DNA of 64,000 nt, from contig BMUX01000007.1 of the NCBI GenBank assembly GCA_014650415.1, positions 311,761 to 375,760 of the forward strand. The letters run 5' to 3'. Below the pieces are notes generated by a model. The model worked only from the letters and a program-made list of their open reading frames with translations, had not been told where the DNA came from and did no database searches. Positions 52,619-61,894 of the stretch are shown here, piece by piece (position 1 is the first letter of the stretch; each line of letters starts with the position of its first letter). A program made the position numbers and the translations under genes. The DNA is from Streptomyces spiroverticillatus. Lineage in GTDB: Bacteria > Actinomycetota > Actinomycetes > Streptomycetales > Streptomycetaceae.

Positions 52619-54619
52619 ATGACAGCGACGACCGACGGAAGCAGCGGGGCCGTGGACCCCGGGGCGACTTCGGCCAGCCAGACCACCACCACTTCTACGA
52701 CGGCCACCGCCGCCGCACCCGACGTCCTGGACGCGGCCCGGCTGGCCACGGAGCGGGCGACGGCACATCTGCTCGCCCGGCAGGACGCCCAGGGCTGGTG
52801 GAAGGGCGACCTGGAAACCAATGTGACCATGGACGCCGAGGACCTGCTGCTGAGGCAGTTCCTCGGGATCCAGGACGAGAAGACCGTCCAGGCGGCCGCC
52901 CTGTTCATCCGGGGCGAGCAGCGCGAGGACGGCACCTGGGCCACCTTCTACAAGGGCCCCGGGGAACTCTCCACCACCATCGAGGCGTACGTCGCCCTGC
53001 GGCTGGCCGGTGACCTCCCGGACGAGCCCCACATGACGCGGGCGGCCGCCTGGGTGCGGGCCCGGGGCGGGATCGCCGCGAGCCGGGTCTTCACCCGCAT
53101 CTGGCTGGCCCTCTTCGGCTGGTGGAAGTGGGACGACCTGCCGGAACTCCCGCCCGAGCTGATCTTTTTCCCCAAGTGGGTCCCTCTCAATATCTACGAT
53201 TTCGGCTGTTGGGCACGGCAGACGATCGTGCCGCTCACGGTGGTCTCCGCGAAGCGGCCGGTGCGGCCCGCGCCCTTCGCGCTGGACGAGCTGCACACCG
53301 ATCCGCGCAACCCCAGCCCGCGCAAGAGGCTGGCCTCACCGGCCAGTTGGGACGGTGTCTTCCAGCGGCTCGACAAGGCGCTGCACGTCTACCACCGGTT
53401 CGCCCCGCCGCCGCTGCGGCGCACCGCGATGAAGTCGGCGGCCCGCTGGATCATCGAACGGCAGGAGAACGACGGCTGCTGGGGCGGCATCCAACCGCCC
53501 GCCGTGTACTCGCTGATCGCCCTGCACCTGCTCGGCTACGACCTCGAACACCCGGTCATGAAGGCCGGGTTGGAGTCCCTGGACCGGTTCGCGATCTGGC
53601 GCGAGGACGGGGCCCGCATGATCGAGGCCTGCCAGTCCCCGGTCTGGGACACCTGCCTGGCCACCATCGCGCTCGCCGACGCGGGCGTCCCCGCCGACCA
53701 CCCGGCACTGGTCAAGGCCGCCGACTGGATGCTGGCGGAGGAGATCGTACGGCCCGGCGACTGGGCGGTGCGCAGGCCCGAACTCCCGCCGGGCGGCTGG
53801 GCGTTCGAGTTCCACAACGACAACTACCCCGACATCGACGACACCGCGGAGGTCATCCTCGCCCTGCGGCGCGTCCAGCACCCGGACCGCGAGCGGATAG
53901 AGGGAGCCATCGCCCGCGGAGTGCGCTGGAACCTCGGCATGCAGTCCAAGAACGGTGCCTGGGGCGCCTTCGACGCCGACAACACCAGCGCCTTCCCCAA
54001 CCGGCTGCCGTTCTGCGACTTCGGCGAGGTCATCGACCCGCCGTCCGCCGACGTCACCGCCCACGTGGTGGAGATGCTGGCCGTCGAGGGCAAGGCCCAC
54101 CACCCGCGCACCCGGCGCGGCATCACCTGGCTGCTCGCCGAACAGGAGCCCAACGGCGCCTGGTTCGGACGCTGGGGCGTCAACTACGTGTACGGCACCG
54201 GCTCCGTGGTGCCCGCGCTCACCGCCGCCGGACTGCCCGGATCGCACCCCGCGATCCGCCGCGCGGTGGCCTGGCTGGAATCCGTACAGAACGACGACGG
54301 CGGGTGGGGCGAGGATCTGCGCTCGTACAAGGAGGCCGACTGGGTCGGGCACGGGGCGTCCACCGCCTCGCAGACCGCCTGGGCGCTCCTCGCGCTGATC
54401 GCCGCCGGGGAGAGCGAGTCGAAGGCCACCGAGCGGGGCATCGCCTGGCTCGCCGAGACCCAGCTGCCCGACGGATCCTGGGACGAGCCGTACTTCACCG
54501 GCACCGGATTCCCCTGGGACTTCTCCATCAACTACCACCTCTACCGGCAGGTGTTCCCGCTCACCGCACTCGGCCGGTACGTCCACGGGGAGCCCGTCTT
54601 CCCGACCTCCAGGTCCTGA
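52619..54619 (+). CDS. shc: squalene-hopene cyclase
   Basis: 666 residues. The catalytic DxDD motif is D405-I-D-D408 in NDNYPDIDDTAEVI. QW repeats occur throughout, for example AQGWWKGDLETNV, EQREDGTWATFY, QENDGCWGGIQPP and VQNDDGGWGED. It cyclises squalene to hopene/hopanol at the membrane surface. A Ser/Thr-rich N-terminal extension (about residues 1-35) is probably disordered. The ATG at 52619 follows GAAGGGGAAA. It lies 107 bases after the polyprenyl synthase gene, in the same operon, and 31 bases before hpnG. Confidence 0.95.
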   Translation: MTATTDGSSGAVDPGATSASQTTTTSTTATAAAPDVLDAARLATERATAHLLARQDAQGWWKGDLETNVTMDAEDLLLRQFLGIQDEKTVQAAALFIRGEQREDGTWATFYKGPGELSTTIEAYVALRLAGDLPDEPHMTRAAAWVRARGGIAASRVFTRIWLALFGWWKWDDLPELPPELIFFPKWVPLNIYDFGCWARQTIVPLTVVSAKRPVRPAPFALDELHTDPRNPSPRKRLASPASWDGVFQRLDKALHVYHRFAPPPLRRTAMKSAARWIIERQENDGCWGGIQPPAVYSLIALHLLGYDLEHPVMKAGLESLDRFAIWREDGARMIEACQSPVWDTCLATIALADAGVPADHPALVKAADWMLAEEIVRPGDWAVRRPELPPGGWAFEFHNDNYPDIDDTAEVILALRRVQHPDRERIEGAIARGVRWNLGMQSKNGAWGAFDADNTSAFPNRLPFCDFGEVIDPPSADVTAHVVEMLAVEGKAHHPRTRRGITWLLAEQEPNGAWFGRWGVNYVYGTGSVVPALTAAGLPGSHPAIRRAVAWLESVQNDDGGWGEDLRSYKEADWVGHGASTASQTAWALLALIAAGESESKATERGIAWLAETQLPDGSWDEPYFTGTGFPWDFSINYHLYRQVFPLTALGRYVHGEPVFPTSRS

Positions 54620-54650
54620 ACCGGACCACCGCCCGCTCAAGGGGGCTGCA

Positions 54651-55316
54651 TTGACCCGAACCCCGGGTTCACCCGGACCCGGCAGTACCAAGCCGCTGCT
54701 GATCGCCTGCGCGCTCGGCATCGAGCGCCTCGCCCTGCGCGGCGGCGACCGCAGCGGCGCGGCGGGACCCGTCCTCGTACTCCGTACCGGAATGGGCCCG
54801 GAAGCCGCCGACTACGCCATCGCCCGCACCCTCTCCGAGGAGGGCCCGGCCCAGGACGCGGCGGTCATCGCGTCCGGGTTCTGTGCCGGGCTCGCCGCGG
54901 GCATGCACCCCGGCGACCTCGTCGTCGCCACCGAGACCCGCGACCGCCGGGGCAACACGGCCTGTACGGACGTGGAGCTGCTGGCCGACGCGGTGGCCAG
55001 AGCGCTGCCGGAACGGGTGGTCCACACCGGGCCGCTGGCCGGCAGCGACCACGTCGTGCGCGGGACGGCCGAGCGGGCCGTACTGCGCGCGGAGGGCGCG
55101 ATCGGCGTGGACATGGAGTCCGCGGCGACCCTCGCAGGCGCCCTGCGGGCCGGCCCCCGGCCCGTTGCCGCCGTCCGGGTGGTCGTGGACGCACCCGAGC
55201 ACGAGCTCCTGCGGCTCGGCACTCTCAGCGGTGGAATATCGGCGTTCCGTGTTCTGCGCCACGTTCTTCCGGCGTTTTACGAATGGCACCGTTCTTTGCT
55301 GCTCCCCAGGAGGTGA
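54651..55316 (+). CDS. hpnG: phosphorylase HpnG (adenosylhopane to ribosylhopane)
   Basis: 221 residues of the purine nucleoside phosphorylase/MTA nucleosidase superfamily. It shows LIACALGIERLALRGG, RTGMGPEAADYAI and the substrate-site segment IGVDMESAATLAGAL. In hopanoid synthesis the enzyme removes adenine from adenosylhopane. The start is a TTG at 54651, as family sequence begins soon after and no ATG or GTG is nearby; GGGGG lies upstream. The hpnH start codon lies only 5 bases past its stop. Confidence 0.9.
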   Translation: MTRTPGSPGPGSTKPLLIACALGIERLALRGGDRSGAAGPVLVLRTGMGPEAADYAIARTLSEEGPAQDAAVIASGFCAGLAAGMHPGDLVVATETRDRRGNTACTDVELLADAVARALPERVVHTGPLAGSDHVVRGTAERAVLRAEGAIGVDMESAATLAGALRAGPRPVAAVRVVVDAPEHELLRLGTLSGGISAFRVLRHVLPAFYEWHRSLLLPRR

Positions 55317-55321
55317 GCCAG

Positions 55322-56344
55322 ATGGCAATGCCGCTCCGTCAGACCATCAGGGTCGGGACGTATCTGTTCGAACAGAAGGTCCGCAAGCGGGAGAAGTTCC
55401 CGCTGATCGTCGAGCTGGAACCGCTCTTCGCGTGCAACCTCAAGTGCGAGGGCTGCGGCAAGATCCAGCACCCGGCCGGAGTGCTCAAGCAGCGCATGCC
55501 GGTGGCGCAGGCCGTGGGGGCGGTGCTCGAATCGGGTGCCCCGATGGTCTCCATCGCCGGTGGCGAGCCGCTGATGCACCCTCAGATCGACGAGATCGTG
55601 CGTCAGTTGGTGGCCAAGAGGAAGTACGTCTTCCTCTGCACGAACGCCATGCTGCTGCGCAAGAAGATCGAGAAGTTCACGCCCTCGCCGTACTTCGCCT
55701 TCGCGGTCCACATCGACGGGCTGCGCGAGCGGCACGACGAGTCGGTGGCCAAGGAGGGCGTCTTCGACGAGGCGGTGGAGGCGATCAAGGAGGCCAAGCG
55801 GCGCGGCTTCCGGGTCACCACCAACTCGACCTTCTTCAACACCGACACCCCCCAGACGATCATCGAGGTGCTCAACTTCCTCAATGACGAGCTGGAGGTG
55901 GACGAGATGATGATCTCGCCCGCCTACGCCTACGAGAAGGCCCCCGACCAGGAGCACTTCCTGGGCGTCGAGCAGACCAGGGAGCTCTTCCGCAAGGCGT
56001 TCGCCGGGGGGAACCGGAAGAAGTGGCGGCTCAACCACTCGCCGCTCTTCCTGGACTTCCTGGAGGGCAAGGCCGACTTCTCCTGCACGGCCTGGGCGAT
56101 CCCGAACTACTCCCTGTTCGGGTGGCAGCGGCCCTGCTACCTGATGAGCGACGGGTACGTTCCCACGTACCGCGAGCTCATCGAGAAGACCGACTGGGAG
56201 AAGTACGGGCGCGGCAAGGACCCACGGTGCGCGAACTGCATGGCGCACTGCGGCTACGAGCCGACGGCCGTCCTCGCCACGATGGGCTCGCTCAAGGAGT
56301 CCATCCGCGCCGCCCGCGAAACCGTTTCGGGAAACCGCGGGTGA
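55322..56344 (+). CDS. hpnH: radical SAM adenosylhopane synthase HpnH
   Basis: 340 residues. The radical SAM cluster motif is CNLKCEGC (CxxxCxxC) near residue 39, followed by SIAGGEPLMHPQIDEI. A C-terminal part with further cysteines (DPRCANCMAHCGYEP) resembles SPASM-like extensions. It joins a 5'-deoxyadenosyl group to hopene, giving adenosylhopane. The ATG at 55322 is preferred because the near-perfect AGGAGGTGA lies 7 bases upstream; the frame extends back to 55283 inside hpnG. It precedes ispG by 4 bases. Confidence 0.95.
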   Translation: MAMPLRQTIRVGTYLFEQKVRKREKFPLIVELEPLFACNLKCEGCGKIQHPAGVLKQRMPVAQAVGAVLESGAPMVSIAGGEPLMHPQIDEIVRQLVAKRKYVFLCTNAMLLRKKIEKFTPSPYFAFAVHIDGLRERHDESVAKEGVFDEAVEAIKEAKRRGFRVTTNSTFFNTDTPQTIIEVLNFLNDELEVDEMMISPAYAYEKAPDQEHFLGVEQTRELFRKAFAGGNRKKWRLNHSPLFLDFLEGKADFSCTAWAIPNYSLFGWQRPCYLMSDGYVPTYRELIEKTDWEKYGRGKDPRCANCMAHCGYEPTAVLATMGSLKESIRAARETVSGNRG

Positions 56345-56348
56345 CGTG

Positions 56349-57515
56349 ATGACCGCAGGAGTTCCGGTGCAGCTGGGGCTCCCCGCGCTGCCGGCCCGAC
56401 CGCTCGCGATACGCCGCACCTCGCGGCGCATCCAGGTCGGGCCGGTGGCGGTCGGCGGGGACGCGCCCGTGTCCGTGCAGTCCATGACCACGACCCGTAC
56501 CTCCGACATCGGCGCCACCCTCCAGCAGATCGCGGAACTGACCGCCGCGGGCTGCCAGATCGTACGGGTGGCCTGCCCGACGCAGGACGACGCCGACGCT
56601 CTCGCCACGATCGCCAAGAAGTCGCAGATCCCGGTGATCGCGGACATCCACTTCCAGCCCAAGTACGTCTTCGCCGCCATCGACGCCGGATGTGCGGCGG
56701 TGCGGGTGAACCCGGGCAACATCAAGCAGTTCGACGACAAGGTCGGCGAGATCGCCCGGGCGGCCACGGCGGCCGGGACGCCGATCCGGATCGGCGTCAA
56801 CGCCGGATCGCTGGACCGGCGGCTGCTCGCCAAGTACGGGAGGGCCACCCCGGAGGCACTCGCGGAGTCGGCGCTGTGGGAGGCGTCGCTCTTCGAGGAG
56901 CACGGCTTCAGGGACATCAAGATCTCGGTGAAGCACAACGACCCGGTGGTCATGGTCAACGCCTACCGGCTGCTGGCCGCGCAGTGCGACTACCCGCTGC
57001 ACCTGGGCGTCACCGAGGCGGGCCCCGCCTTCCAGGGCACGATCAAGTCGGCGGTGGCCTTCGGGGCGCTGCTCAGCGAGGGCATCGGCGACACCATCCG
57101 GGTCTCGCTGTCCGCGCCGCCCGTGGAGGAGGTCAAGGTCGGGCTCCAGATCCTCCAGTCGCTCGGGCTGCGGGAACGGACCCTGGAGATCGTGTCGTGC
57201 CCGTCGTGCGGGCGGGCGCAGGTCGACGTGTACAAGCTGGCGGAAGAGGTGACGGCCGGGCTCGACGGCATGGAAGTGCCGCTGCGGGTGGCCGTGATGG
57301 GCTGCGTGGTCAACGGGCCCGGTGAGGCGCGCGAGGCGGATCTGGGGGTCGCTTCGGGCAATGGGAAGGGTCAGATCTTCGTGAAGGGCGAGGTCGTCAA
57401 GACCGTCCCCGAGTCGAAGATCGTCGAGACCCTGATCGAAGAGGCGATGAAGATCGCCGAGAGCATGGAGGACGCCGGAGTGCCCTCGGGCCGCCCCGAC
57501 GTCACGGTGAGCTGA
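56349..57515 (+). CDS. ispG: 4-hydroxy-3-methylbut-2-enyl-diphosphate synthase (GcpE/IspG)
   Basis: 388 residues. The N-terminal TIM-barrel has PVSVQSMTTTRTSDIGATLQ and HFQPKYVFAAIDAG. The [4Fe-4S] ligands lie in SCPSCGRAQVD and MGCVVNGPGEARE. It performs the penultimate MEP-pathway step, reducing MEcPP to HMBPP. The ATG at 56349 directly follows a GTG in the same frame (56346), which could also serve. Inclusion with dxs in a hopanoid operon suggests extra flux for lipid formation; a second housekeeping copy elsewhere is likely but not visible here. Confidence 0.95.
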   Translation: MTAGVPVQLGLPALPARPLAIRRTSRRIQVGPVAVGGDAPVSVQSMTTTRTSDIGATLQQIAELTAAGCQIVRVACPTQDDADALATIAKKSQIPVIADIHFQPKYVFAAIDAGCAAVRVNPGNIKQFDDKVGEIARAATAAGTPIRIGVNAGSLDRRLLAKYGRATPEALAESALWEASLFEEHGFRDIKISVKHNDPVVMVNAYRLLAAQCDYPLHLGVTEAGPAFQGTIKSAVAFGALLSEGIGDTIRVSLSAPPVEEVKVGLQILQSLGLRERTLEIVSCPSCGRAQVDVYKLAEEVTAGLDGMEVPLRVAVMGCVVNGPGEAREADLGVASGNGKGQIFVKGEVVKTVPESKIVETLIEEAMKIAESMEDAGVPSGRPDVTVS

Positions 57516-57536
57516 ACAATCCGAGAGGGGGCCGAC

Positions 57537-59435
57537 GTGGCGATCTTGGAAGGTATCCGGGGTCCGCGGGACCTGAAGGCGCTGGACGATGCAGAACTCG
57601 TCGAACTGGCGGAGGAGATCCGGCAGTTCCTGATCCGGGCGGTGGCCAGGACCGGGGGCCATCTCGGCCCCAATCTGGGCGTGGTGGAGCTGACCGTCGC
57701 GCTGCACCGCGTCTTCGAGTCCCCGGTCGACCGGATCCTGTGGGACACCGGCCACCAGAGCTACGTGCACAAACTCCTGACCGGACGGCAGGACTTCTCC
57801 AAGCTGCGCGGCAAGGGCGGGCTGTCCGGGTACCCGTCGCGGGACGAGTCCGTGCACGACGTCATCGAGAACAGCCACGCCTCGACCGTCCTCGGCTGGG
57901 CGGACGGGCTCGCCAAGGCCAACGAGGTGCTCGGCCGGCCCGACCACGTCGTCGCCGTCATCGGGGACGGGGCGCTGACCGGCGGCATGGCGTGGGAGGC
58001 GCTCAACAACATCGCCGCAGCCAAGGACCGCCCGCTGATCATCGTCGTCAACGACAACGAACGCTCCTACGCGCCGACCATCGGCGGCCTCGCCAACCAC
58101 CTGGCCACGCTGAGGACCACCGACGGCTACGAGCGCTTCCTGTCCTGGGGCAAGGAACTGCTCCAGCGCACCCCGGTCGTCGGACAGCCGCTGTACGAGT
58201 CGCTGCACGGCGCGAAGAAGGGGTTCAAGGACGCCTTCGCACCGCAGGGCATGTTTGAGGACCTGGGCCTGAAGTACGTCGGTCCCATCGACGGGCACGA
58301 CGTCGCGGCGGTGGAGTCCGCACTGCGCCGGGCCAAGCGCTTCCACGGTCCCGTACTGGTGCACTGCCTCACCCAGAAGGGGCGCGGGTACGCCTTCGCC
58401 GAGCAGGACGAGGCCGACCGCTTCCACGCGGTGGGCGCGATGGACCCGCTCACCTGCGAGCCGCTCTCGCCGTCCAACGGTCCCTCCTGGACCTCGGTGT
58501 TCGGCGACGAGATGGTGAAGGTGGGGGCCGAGCGGCCGGACGTGGTGGCGCTGACGGCCGCGATGCTGCACCCGGTGGGGCTGACCAAGTTCGCCGAGGC
58601 GTATCCCCATCGGGTGTGGGACGTGGGGATCGCGGAGCAGCACGGTGCGGTGTCGGCGGCGGGCCTTGCGACCGGCGGCCTGCATCCTGTGTTCGCGGTG
58701 TATGCGACATTCCTCAATCGTGCCTTCGACCAGGTTCTGATGGATGTCGCCCTCCACAAGTGCGGTGTGACGTTCGTACTGGACCGGGCCGGGGTCACCG
58801 GAGCCGACGGGCCCTCGCACAACGGCATGTGGGACATGTCGATCCTCCAGGTCGTACCGGGCCTGCGGATCGCCGCCCCGCGCGACGCCGCGCAGTTGCG
58901 GGCGCAGCTCCGGGAGGCGGTCGCCGTCGACGACGCGCCCACCGTGGTGCGCTTCCCCAAAGAGTCGGTCGGCCCCGAGTACCCCGCCCTGGACCAGGTC
59001 GGCGGACTCGACGTACTGCACCGGGACGAGGACCCGCAGGTGCTGCTGGTGTCGGTCGGGGCGCTCGCCGGGGTCGCCCTGGAGACGGCGAAGCTGCTGG
59101 GGGAGCGGGGCATCGGCTGCACCGTCGTCGACCCGCGCTGGGTCAAGCCCGTCGACCCGGCGCTGGCACCGCTCGCCGCACTGCACTCGCTGGTCGCCGT
59201 GGTCGAGGACAACTCCCGTGCCGGGGGCGTCGGTTCTGCGGTCGGGCAGGCCCTGCAGGACGCTTCCGTGGACGTACCGCTGCGGACCTTCGGCATCCCG
59301 GAGCAGTTCCTCGCGCACGCCAAGCGCGGCGAGGTGCTGGCCGACATCGGACTCACGCCCGTGGAGATCGCCGGCCGGATCGGGGCGGCCATGACTCCGT
59401 ACGACAGCGAAAAGACCGTAGAGAAGGAGAACTGA
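57537..59435 (+). CDS. dxs: 1-deoxy-D-xylulose-5-phosphate synthase
   Basis: 632 residues of the transketolase-like family. The thiamine diphosphate motif begins VAVIGDGALTGGMAWEALNN and ends at VVNDNERSY. N-terminal HLGPNLGVVELTVAL and DTGHQSYVHKLLTGR are typical of DXS. The pyrimidine-binding domain has VWDVGIAEQHGAVSAAGLA, with catalytic Glu, and the C-terminal transketolase domain follows. It condenses pyruvate and glyceraldehyde-3-phosphate, the first and flux-controlling MEP step. The GTG at 57537 has GAGAGGGG upstream. Confidence 0.95.
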   Translation: MAILEGIRGPRDLKALDDAELVELAEEIRQFLIRAVARTGGHLGPNLGVVELTVALHRVFESPVDRILWDTGHQSYVHKLLTGRQDFSKLRGKGGLSGYPSRDESVHDVIENSHASTVLGWADGLAKANEVLGRPDHVVAVIGDGALTGGMAWEALNNIAAAKDRPLIIVVNDNERSYAPTIGGLANHLATLRTTDGYERFLSWGKELLQRTPVVGQPLYESLHGAKKGFKDAFAPQGMFEDLGLKYVGPIDGHDVAAVESALRRAKRFHGPVLVHCLTQKGRGYAFAEQDEADRFHAVGAMDPLTCEPLSPSNGPSWTSVFGDEMVKVGAERPDVVALTAAMLHPVGLTKFAEAYPHRVWDVGIAEQHGAVSAAGLATGGLHPVFAVYATFLNRAFDQVLMDVALHKCGVTFVLDRAGVTGADGPSHNGMWDMSILQVVPGLRIAAPRDAAQLRAQLREAVAVDDAPTVVRFPKESVGPEYPALDQVGGLDVLHRDEDPQVLLVSVGALAGVALETAKLLGERGIGCTVVDPRWVKPVDPALAPLAALHSLVAVVEDNSRAGGVGSAVGQALQDASVDVPLRTFGIPEQFLAHAKRGEVLADIGLTPVEIAGRIGAAMTPYDSEKTVEKEN

Positions 59436-59439
59436 CGGA

Positions 59440-60870
59440 ATGACCGAAGACGCGCCCGAGGCTCCCGCACCCGCCGGTGACACGGCCGCCAAGGGTTTCG
59501 ACCTGGCGGGGCTGCTCGCCGCACGCGGCGGGGAACGGTACGAGCTGCACGCCCGGCACCTCAACCACCAGCTCCCGCGCATGCTCCACACCATCGGCTT
59601 CGACCGGGTGTACGAGCGGGCCGAGGGCGCGTACTTCTGGGACGCCGACGGCAACGACTACCTCGACATGCTCGCCGGATTCGGGGTGATGGGCCTCGGC
59701 CGGCACCACCCCGTCGTCCGCAAGGCCCTGCACGACGTGCTGGACGCCTCCCTCGCCGACCTCACCCGCTTCGACTGCCAGCCGCTGCCGGGGCTGCTCG
59801 CCGAGAAGCTGCTCACGCACAGTCCGCACCTGGACCGCGTGTTCTTCGGCAACAGCGGTACGGAGGCGGTCGAGACCGCGCTGAAGTTCGCCCGGTACGC
59901 GACCGGGAAGCCGCGGATCCTCTACTGCTCGCACGCCTTCCACGGGCTCACCACCGGATCGCTCTCGGTCAACGGTGAGAAGGGGTTCCGGGACGGGTTC
60001 GCGCCGCTGCTGCCCGACACCGCGATCGAGCTGGGTGATCTGGCCGCCCTGGAGCGGGAGTTGAAGCGCGGCGACGTCGCCGGGTTCGTCGTCGAGCCCA
60101 TTCAGGGCAAGGGCGTGCTGGAGTCCCCGCCCGGATTCCTGCGCGCCGCCCAGGAGTTGCTGCACAAGCACAAGGCGCTGCTCATCGCGGACGAAGTGCA
60201 GACGGGTCTCGGGCGGACCGGGGACTTCTACGCGTACCAGCACGAGGACGGCGTCGAGCCGGACCTGGTGTGCGTGGCCAAGGCGCTGTCGGGCGGGTAC
60301 GTGCCCGTCGGGGCGACGCTCGGCAAGGACTGGATCTTCAAGAAGGTCTACTCGTCCATGGACCGGGTGCTGGTCCACTCCGCCAGCTTCGGGTCCAACG
60401 CCCAGGCGATGGCAGCCGGGCTCGCCGTGCTGTCCGTGATGGAGGACGAACAAGTCGTGGCCAACGCCCGGCGGACGGGGGAGCTGCTGAAGTCGCGGCT
60501 GGCCGCGCTGATCGGGAAGTACGAGCTGCTGCACGACGTGCGCGGGCGCGGCCTCATGATCGGCATCGAGTTCGGGCGGCCGTCCTCGCTGAAGCTGCGC
60601 GGCCGGTGGACGATGCTCCAGGCGGCCCGCAAGGGGCTCTTCGCGCAGATGGTCGTCGTACCGCTGCTCCAGAAGCACCGCATCCTCACCCAGGTGTCCG
60701 GCGACCACCTGGAAGTGATCAAGCTGATTCCGCCGCTGACCGTGGGGGAGAAGGAGGTCGACCGCTTCGTGGCAGCGTTCACCGCCGTAATGGACGACGC
60801 ACACTCCGGCGGTGGCCTGATGTGGGACTTCGGCAGGACACTGGTCAAGCAGGCGGTCGCGAACCGCTGA
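59440..60870 (+). CDS. hpnO: class III aminotransferase HpnO (aminobacteriohopanetriol formation)
   Basis: 476 residues of fold type I PLP enzymes. The PLP segment is LLIADEVQTGLGRTGDFYAY and the Schiff-base lysine lies in CVAKALSGGYVPVGATLGKD; GNSGTEAVETALKFAR binds the cofactor phosphate. In hopanoid clusters this aminotransferase converts the ribosylhopane-derived aldehyde to 35-aminobacteriohopane-32,33,34-triol. ATG 59440 starts 4 bases after the dxs stop. It is the last biosynthetic gene of the operon; two dyads and a regulator follow. Confidence 0.9.
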   Translation: MTEDAPEAPAPAGDTAAKGFDLAGLLAARGGERYELHARHLNHQLPRMLHTIGFDRVYERAEGAYFWDADGNDYLDMLAGFGVMGLGRHHPVVRKALHDVLDASLADLTRFDCQPLPGLLAEKLLTHSPHLDRVFFGNSGTEAVETALKFARYATGKPRILYCSHAFHGLTTGSLSVNGEKGFRDGFAPLLPDTAIELGDLAALERELKRGDVAGFVVEPIQGKGVLESPPGFLRAAQELLHKHKALLIADEVQTGLGRTGDFYAYQHEDGVEPDLVCVAKALSGGYVPVGATLGKDWIFKKVYSSMDRVLVHSASFGSNAQAMAAGLAVLSVMEDEQVVANARRTGELLKSRLAALIGKYELLHDVRGRGLMIGIEFGRPSSLKLRGRWTMLQAARKGLFAQMVVVPLLQKHRILTQVSGDHLEVIKLIPPLTVGEKEVDRFVAAFTAVMDDAHSGGGLMWDFGRTLVKQAVANR

Positions 60871-60876
60871 GCCTTT

Positions 60877-60911
60877 TTGCCTCCGAGGCAAGAAGTTTGC
60901 CTCGGAGGCAA
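60877..60911. promoter_or_regulatory. paired 15-base dyads before the XRE-cupin gene
   Basis: TTGCCTCCGAGGCAA (60877-60891) and TTGCCTCGGAGGCAA (60897-60911) are exact reverse complements of each other, and each is itself a TTGCCTC-N-GAGGCAA dyad. Their centres are 20 bases apart, about two helical turns. They fill the 62-base gap between hpnO and the XRE-cupin gene, an arrangement typical of an autoregulatory operator. The pair could also fold into one long hairpin acting as a terminator. Confidence 0.65.
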
Positions 60912-60932
60912 CGGCTCTGGCTCAATGGATGC

Positions 60933-61541
60933 ATGACGCCACGCCTCGAAGAGGCGGCCGAGGGAGCAGTGGACATGCCCTCCGTCGCCCCCCACCTGCG
61001 AGAACTCCGCCGCAGCAGCGGTTTCACGCTGGAGGCCGCGGCCCGTCGCGCCGGGCTCTCGCCCGCGCACCTCTCCCGGCTGGAGACCGGACAGCGCCAG
61101 CCCTCGCTGCCGATGCTGCTCGCGCTCGCCCGCATCTACGGTACGACCGTCTCCGAGGTCCTCGGCGAGACGGCCGCCGACCCGGACGCCGTCGTGCGCG
61201 CCGGGGAGATGACCGCCCGCGAGGCCGACGGCTGGACGTACCGGCAGGCAGGCAGCCACGGCAGGGCCATGCAGGCACTGCGCGTCCACGTGCCCCACGC
61301 CGCTCAGCAGGACCTCGTACGGGTGCATCCCGGCGAGGAGTGGCTGTACGTACTGAAGGGCCGCCTGCGCCTCGTCCTCGGGGAGCGTGTGCACACCCTG
61401 GACGAGGGCGACAGCGCCCACTTCGACTCGCTCACCCCGCACCGGATCACCGCGGTGACGCCCGGTGGGGCCGAGCTGCTCTTCCTCCACACACTGATGC
61501 AGAGCACCGTCGCCGGGCTCTGCCTGCCCCAGGAGTCATGA
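60933..61541 (+). CDS. XRE-family HTH regulator with C-terminal cupin domain
   Basis: 202 residues. An XRE helix-turn-helix (about 20-75) shows LRELRRSSGFTLEAAARRAG then LSPAHLSRLETGQRQPSLPM. A cupin sensing domain (about 110-190) shows RVHPGEEWLYVLKGRLRLVL and EGDSAHFDSLTPHRI. This architecture occurs in regulators sensing small molecules, such as the PuuR/SutR group. The ATG at 60933 is 63 bases after hpnO; the frame continues upstream only as a shadow. Two large dyads lie directly upstream. It could control itself, the small membrane protein gene next to it, or the hopanoid operon. Confidence 0.9.
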   Translation: MTPRLEEAAEGAVDMPSVAPHLRELRRSSGFTLEAAARRAGLSPAHLSRLETGQRQPSLPMLLALARIYGTTVSEVLGETAADPDAVVRAGEMTAREADGWTYRQAGSHGRAMQALRVHVPHAAQQDLVRVHPGEEWLYVLKGRLRLVLGERVHTLDEGDSAHFDSLTPHRITAVTPGGAELLFLHTLMQSTVAGLCLPQES

Positions 61542-61542
61542 G

Positions 61543-61857
61543 ATGCCCGAGTTCGCCGCCGCCCAGCCGCAGGGTCTCGTGAAGGCGCCCGGGCCCACCC
61601 CGGCACAGAAGCTCACCGAGGCGCAGACCGCCGCGATGAGCGCCATCGCCCGGGCCGCCCAGGAGGCGGCCGACGCCGCCCGGCCCGGCTCCGACCGCGG
61701 TGCCGAGTGGCAGGACGGCGCGGGCAAGGCGGGACCGGACGGATTCGTCGCGGACAAGGCGCCGCACGGGCTGGTGGTGCGGGTCTTCCTCTACATCGTG
61801 GTCGGGCACATCATCGCGGCGTTCATCTTCCTGCTCTTCACGATCGGCGACGCGTGA
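61543..61857 (+). CDS. small single-span membrane protein
   Basis: 104 residues. The first 75 residues are hydrophilic and Ala/Gly-rich; the C-terminal 30 residues form one membrane helix (LVVRVFLYIVVGHIIAAFIF) ending near FTIGDA. The ATG at 61543 begins one base after the XRE-cupin stop, so the two are co-translated. Small C-tail-anchored proteins next to XRE-cupin genes recur in Streptomyces (I recall DUF6126 for a similar arrangement), but the function is unknown. Confidence 0.7.
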   Translation: MPEFAAAQPQGLVKAPGPTPAQKLTEAQTAAMSAIARAAQEAADAARPGSDRGAEWQDGAGKAGPDGFVADKAPHGLVVRVFLYIVVGHIIAAFIFLLFTIGDA

Positions 61858-61894
61858 GCGACCCGGTCACTCGGTGCCGGCCGTTGGCTGCCGG

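Noticed and set aside
61858..61894. GCCGGC-N8-GCCGGC as terminator between convergent genes
   Set aside because: GCCGGC is self-complementary and very common in this DNA, so the hairpin is not significant.
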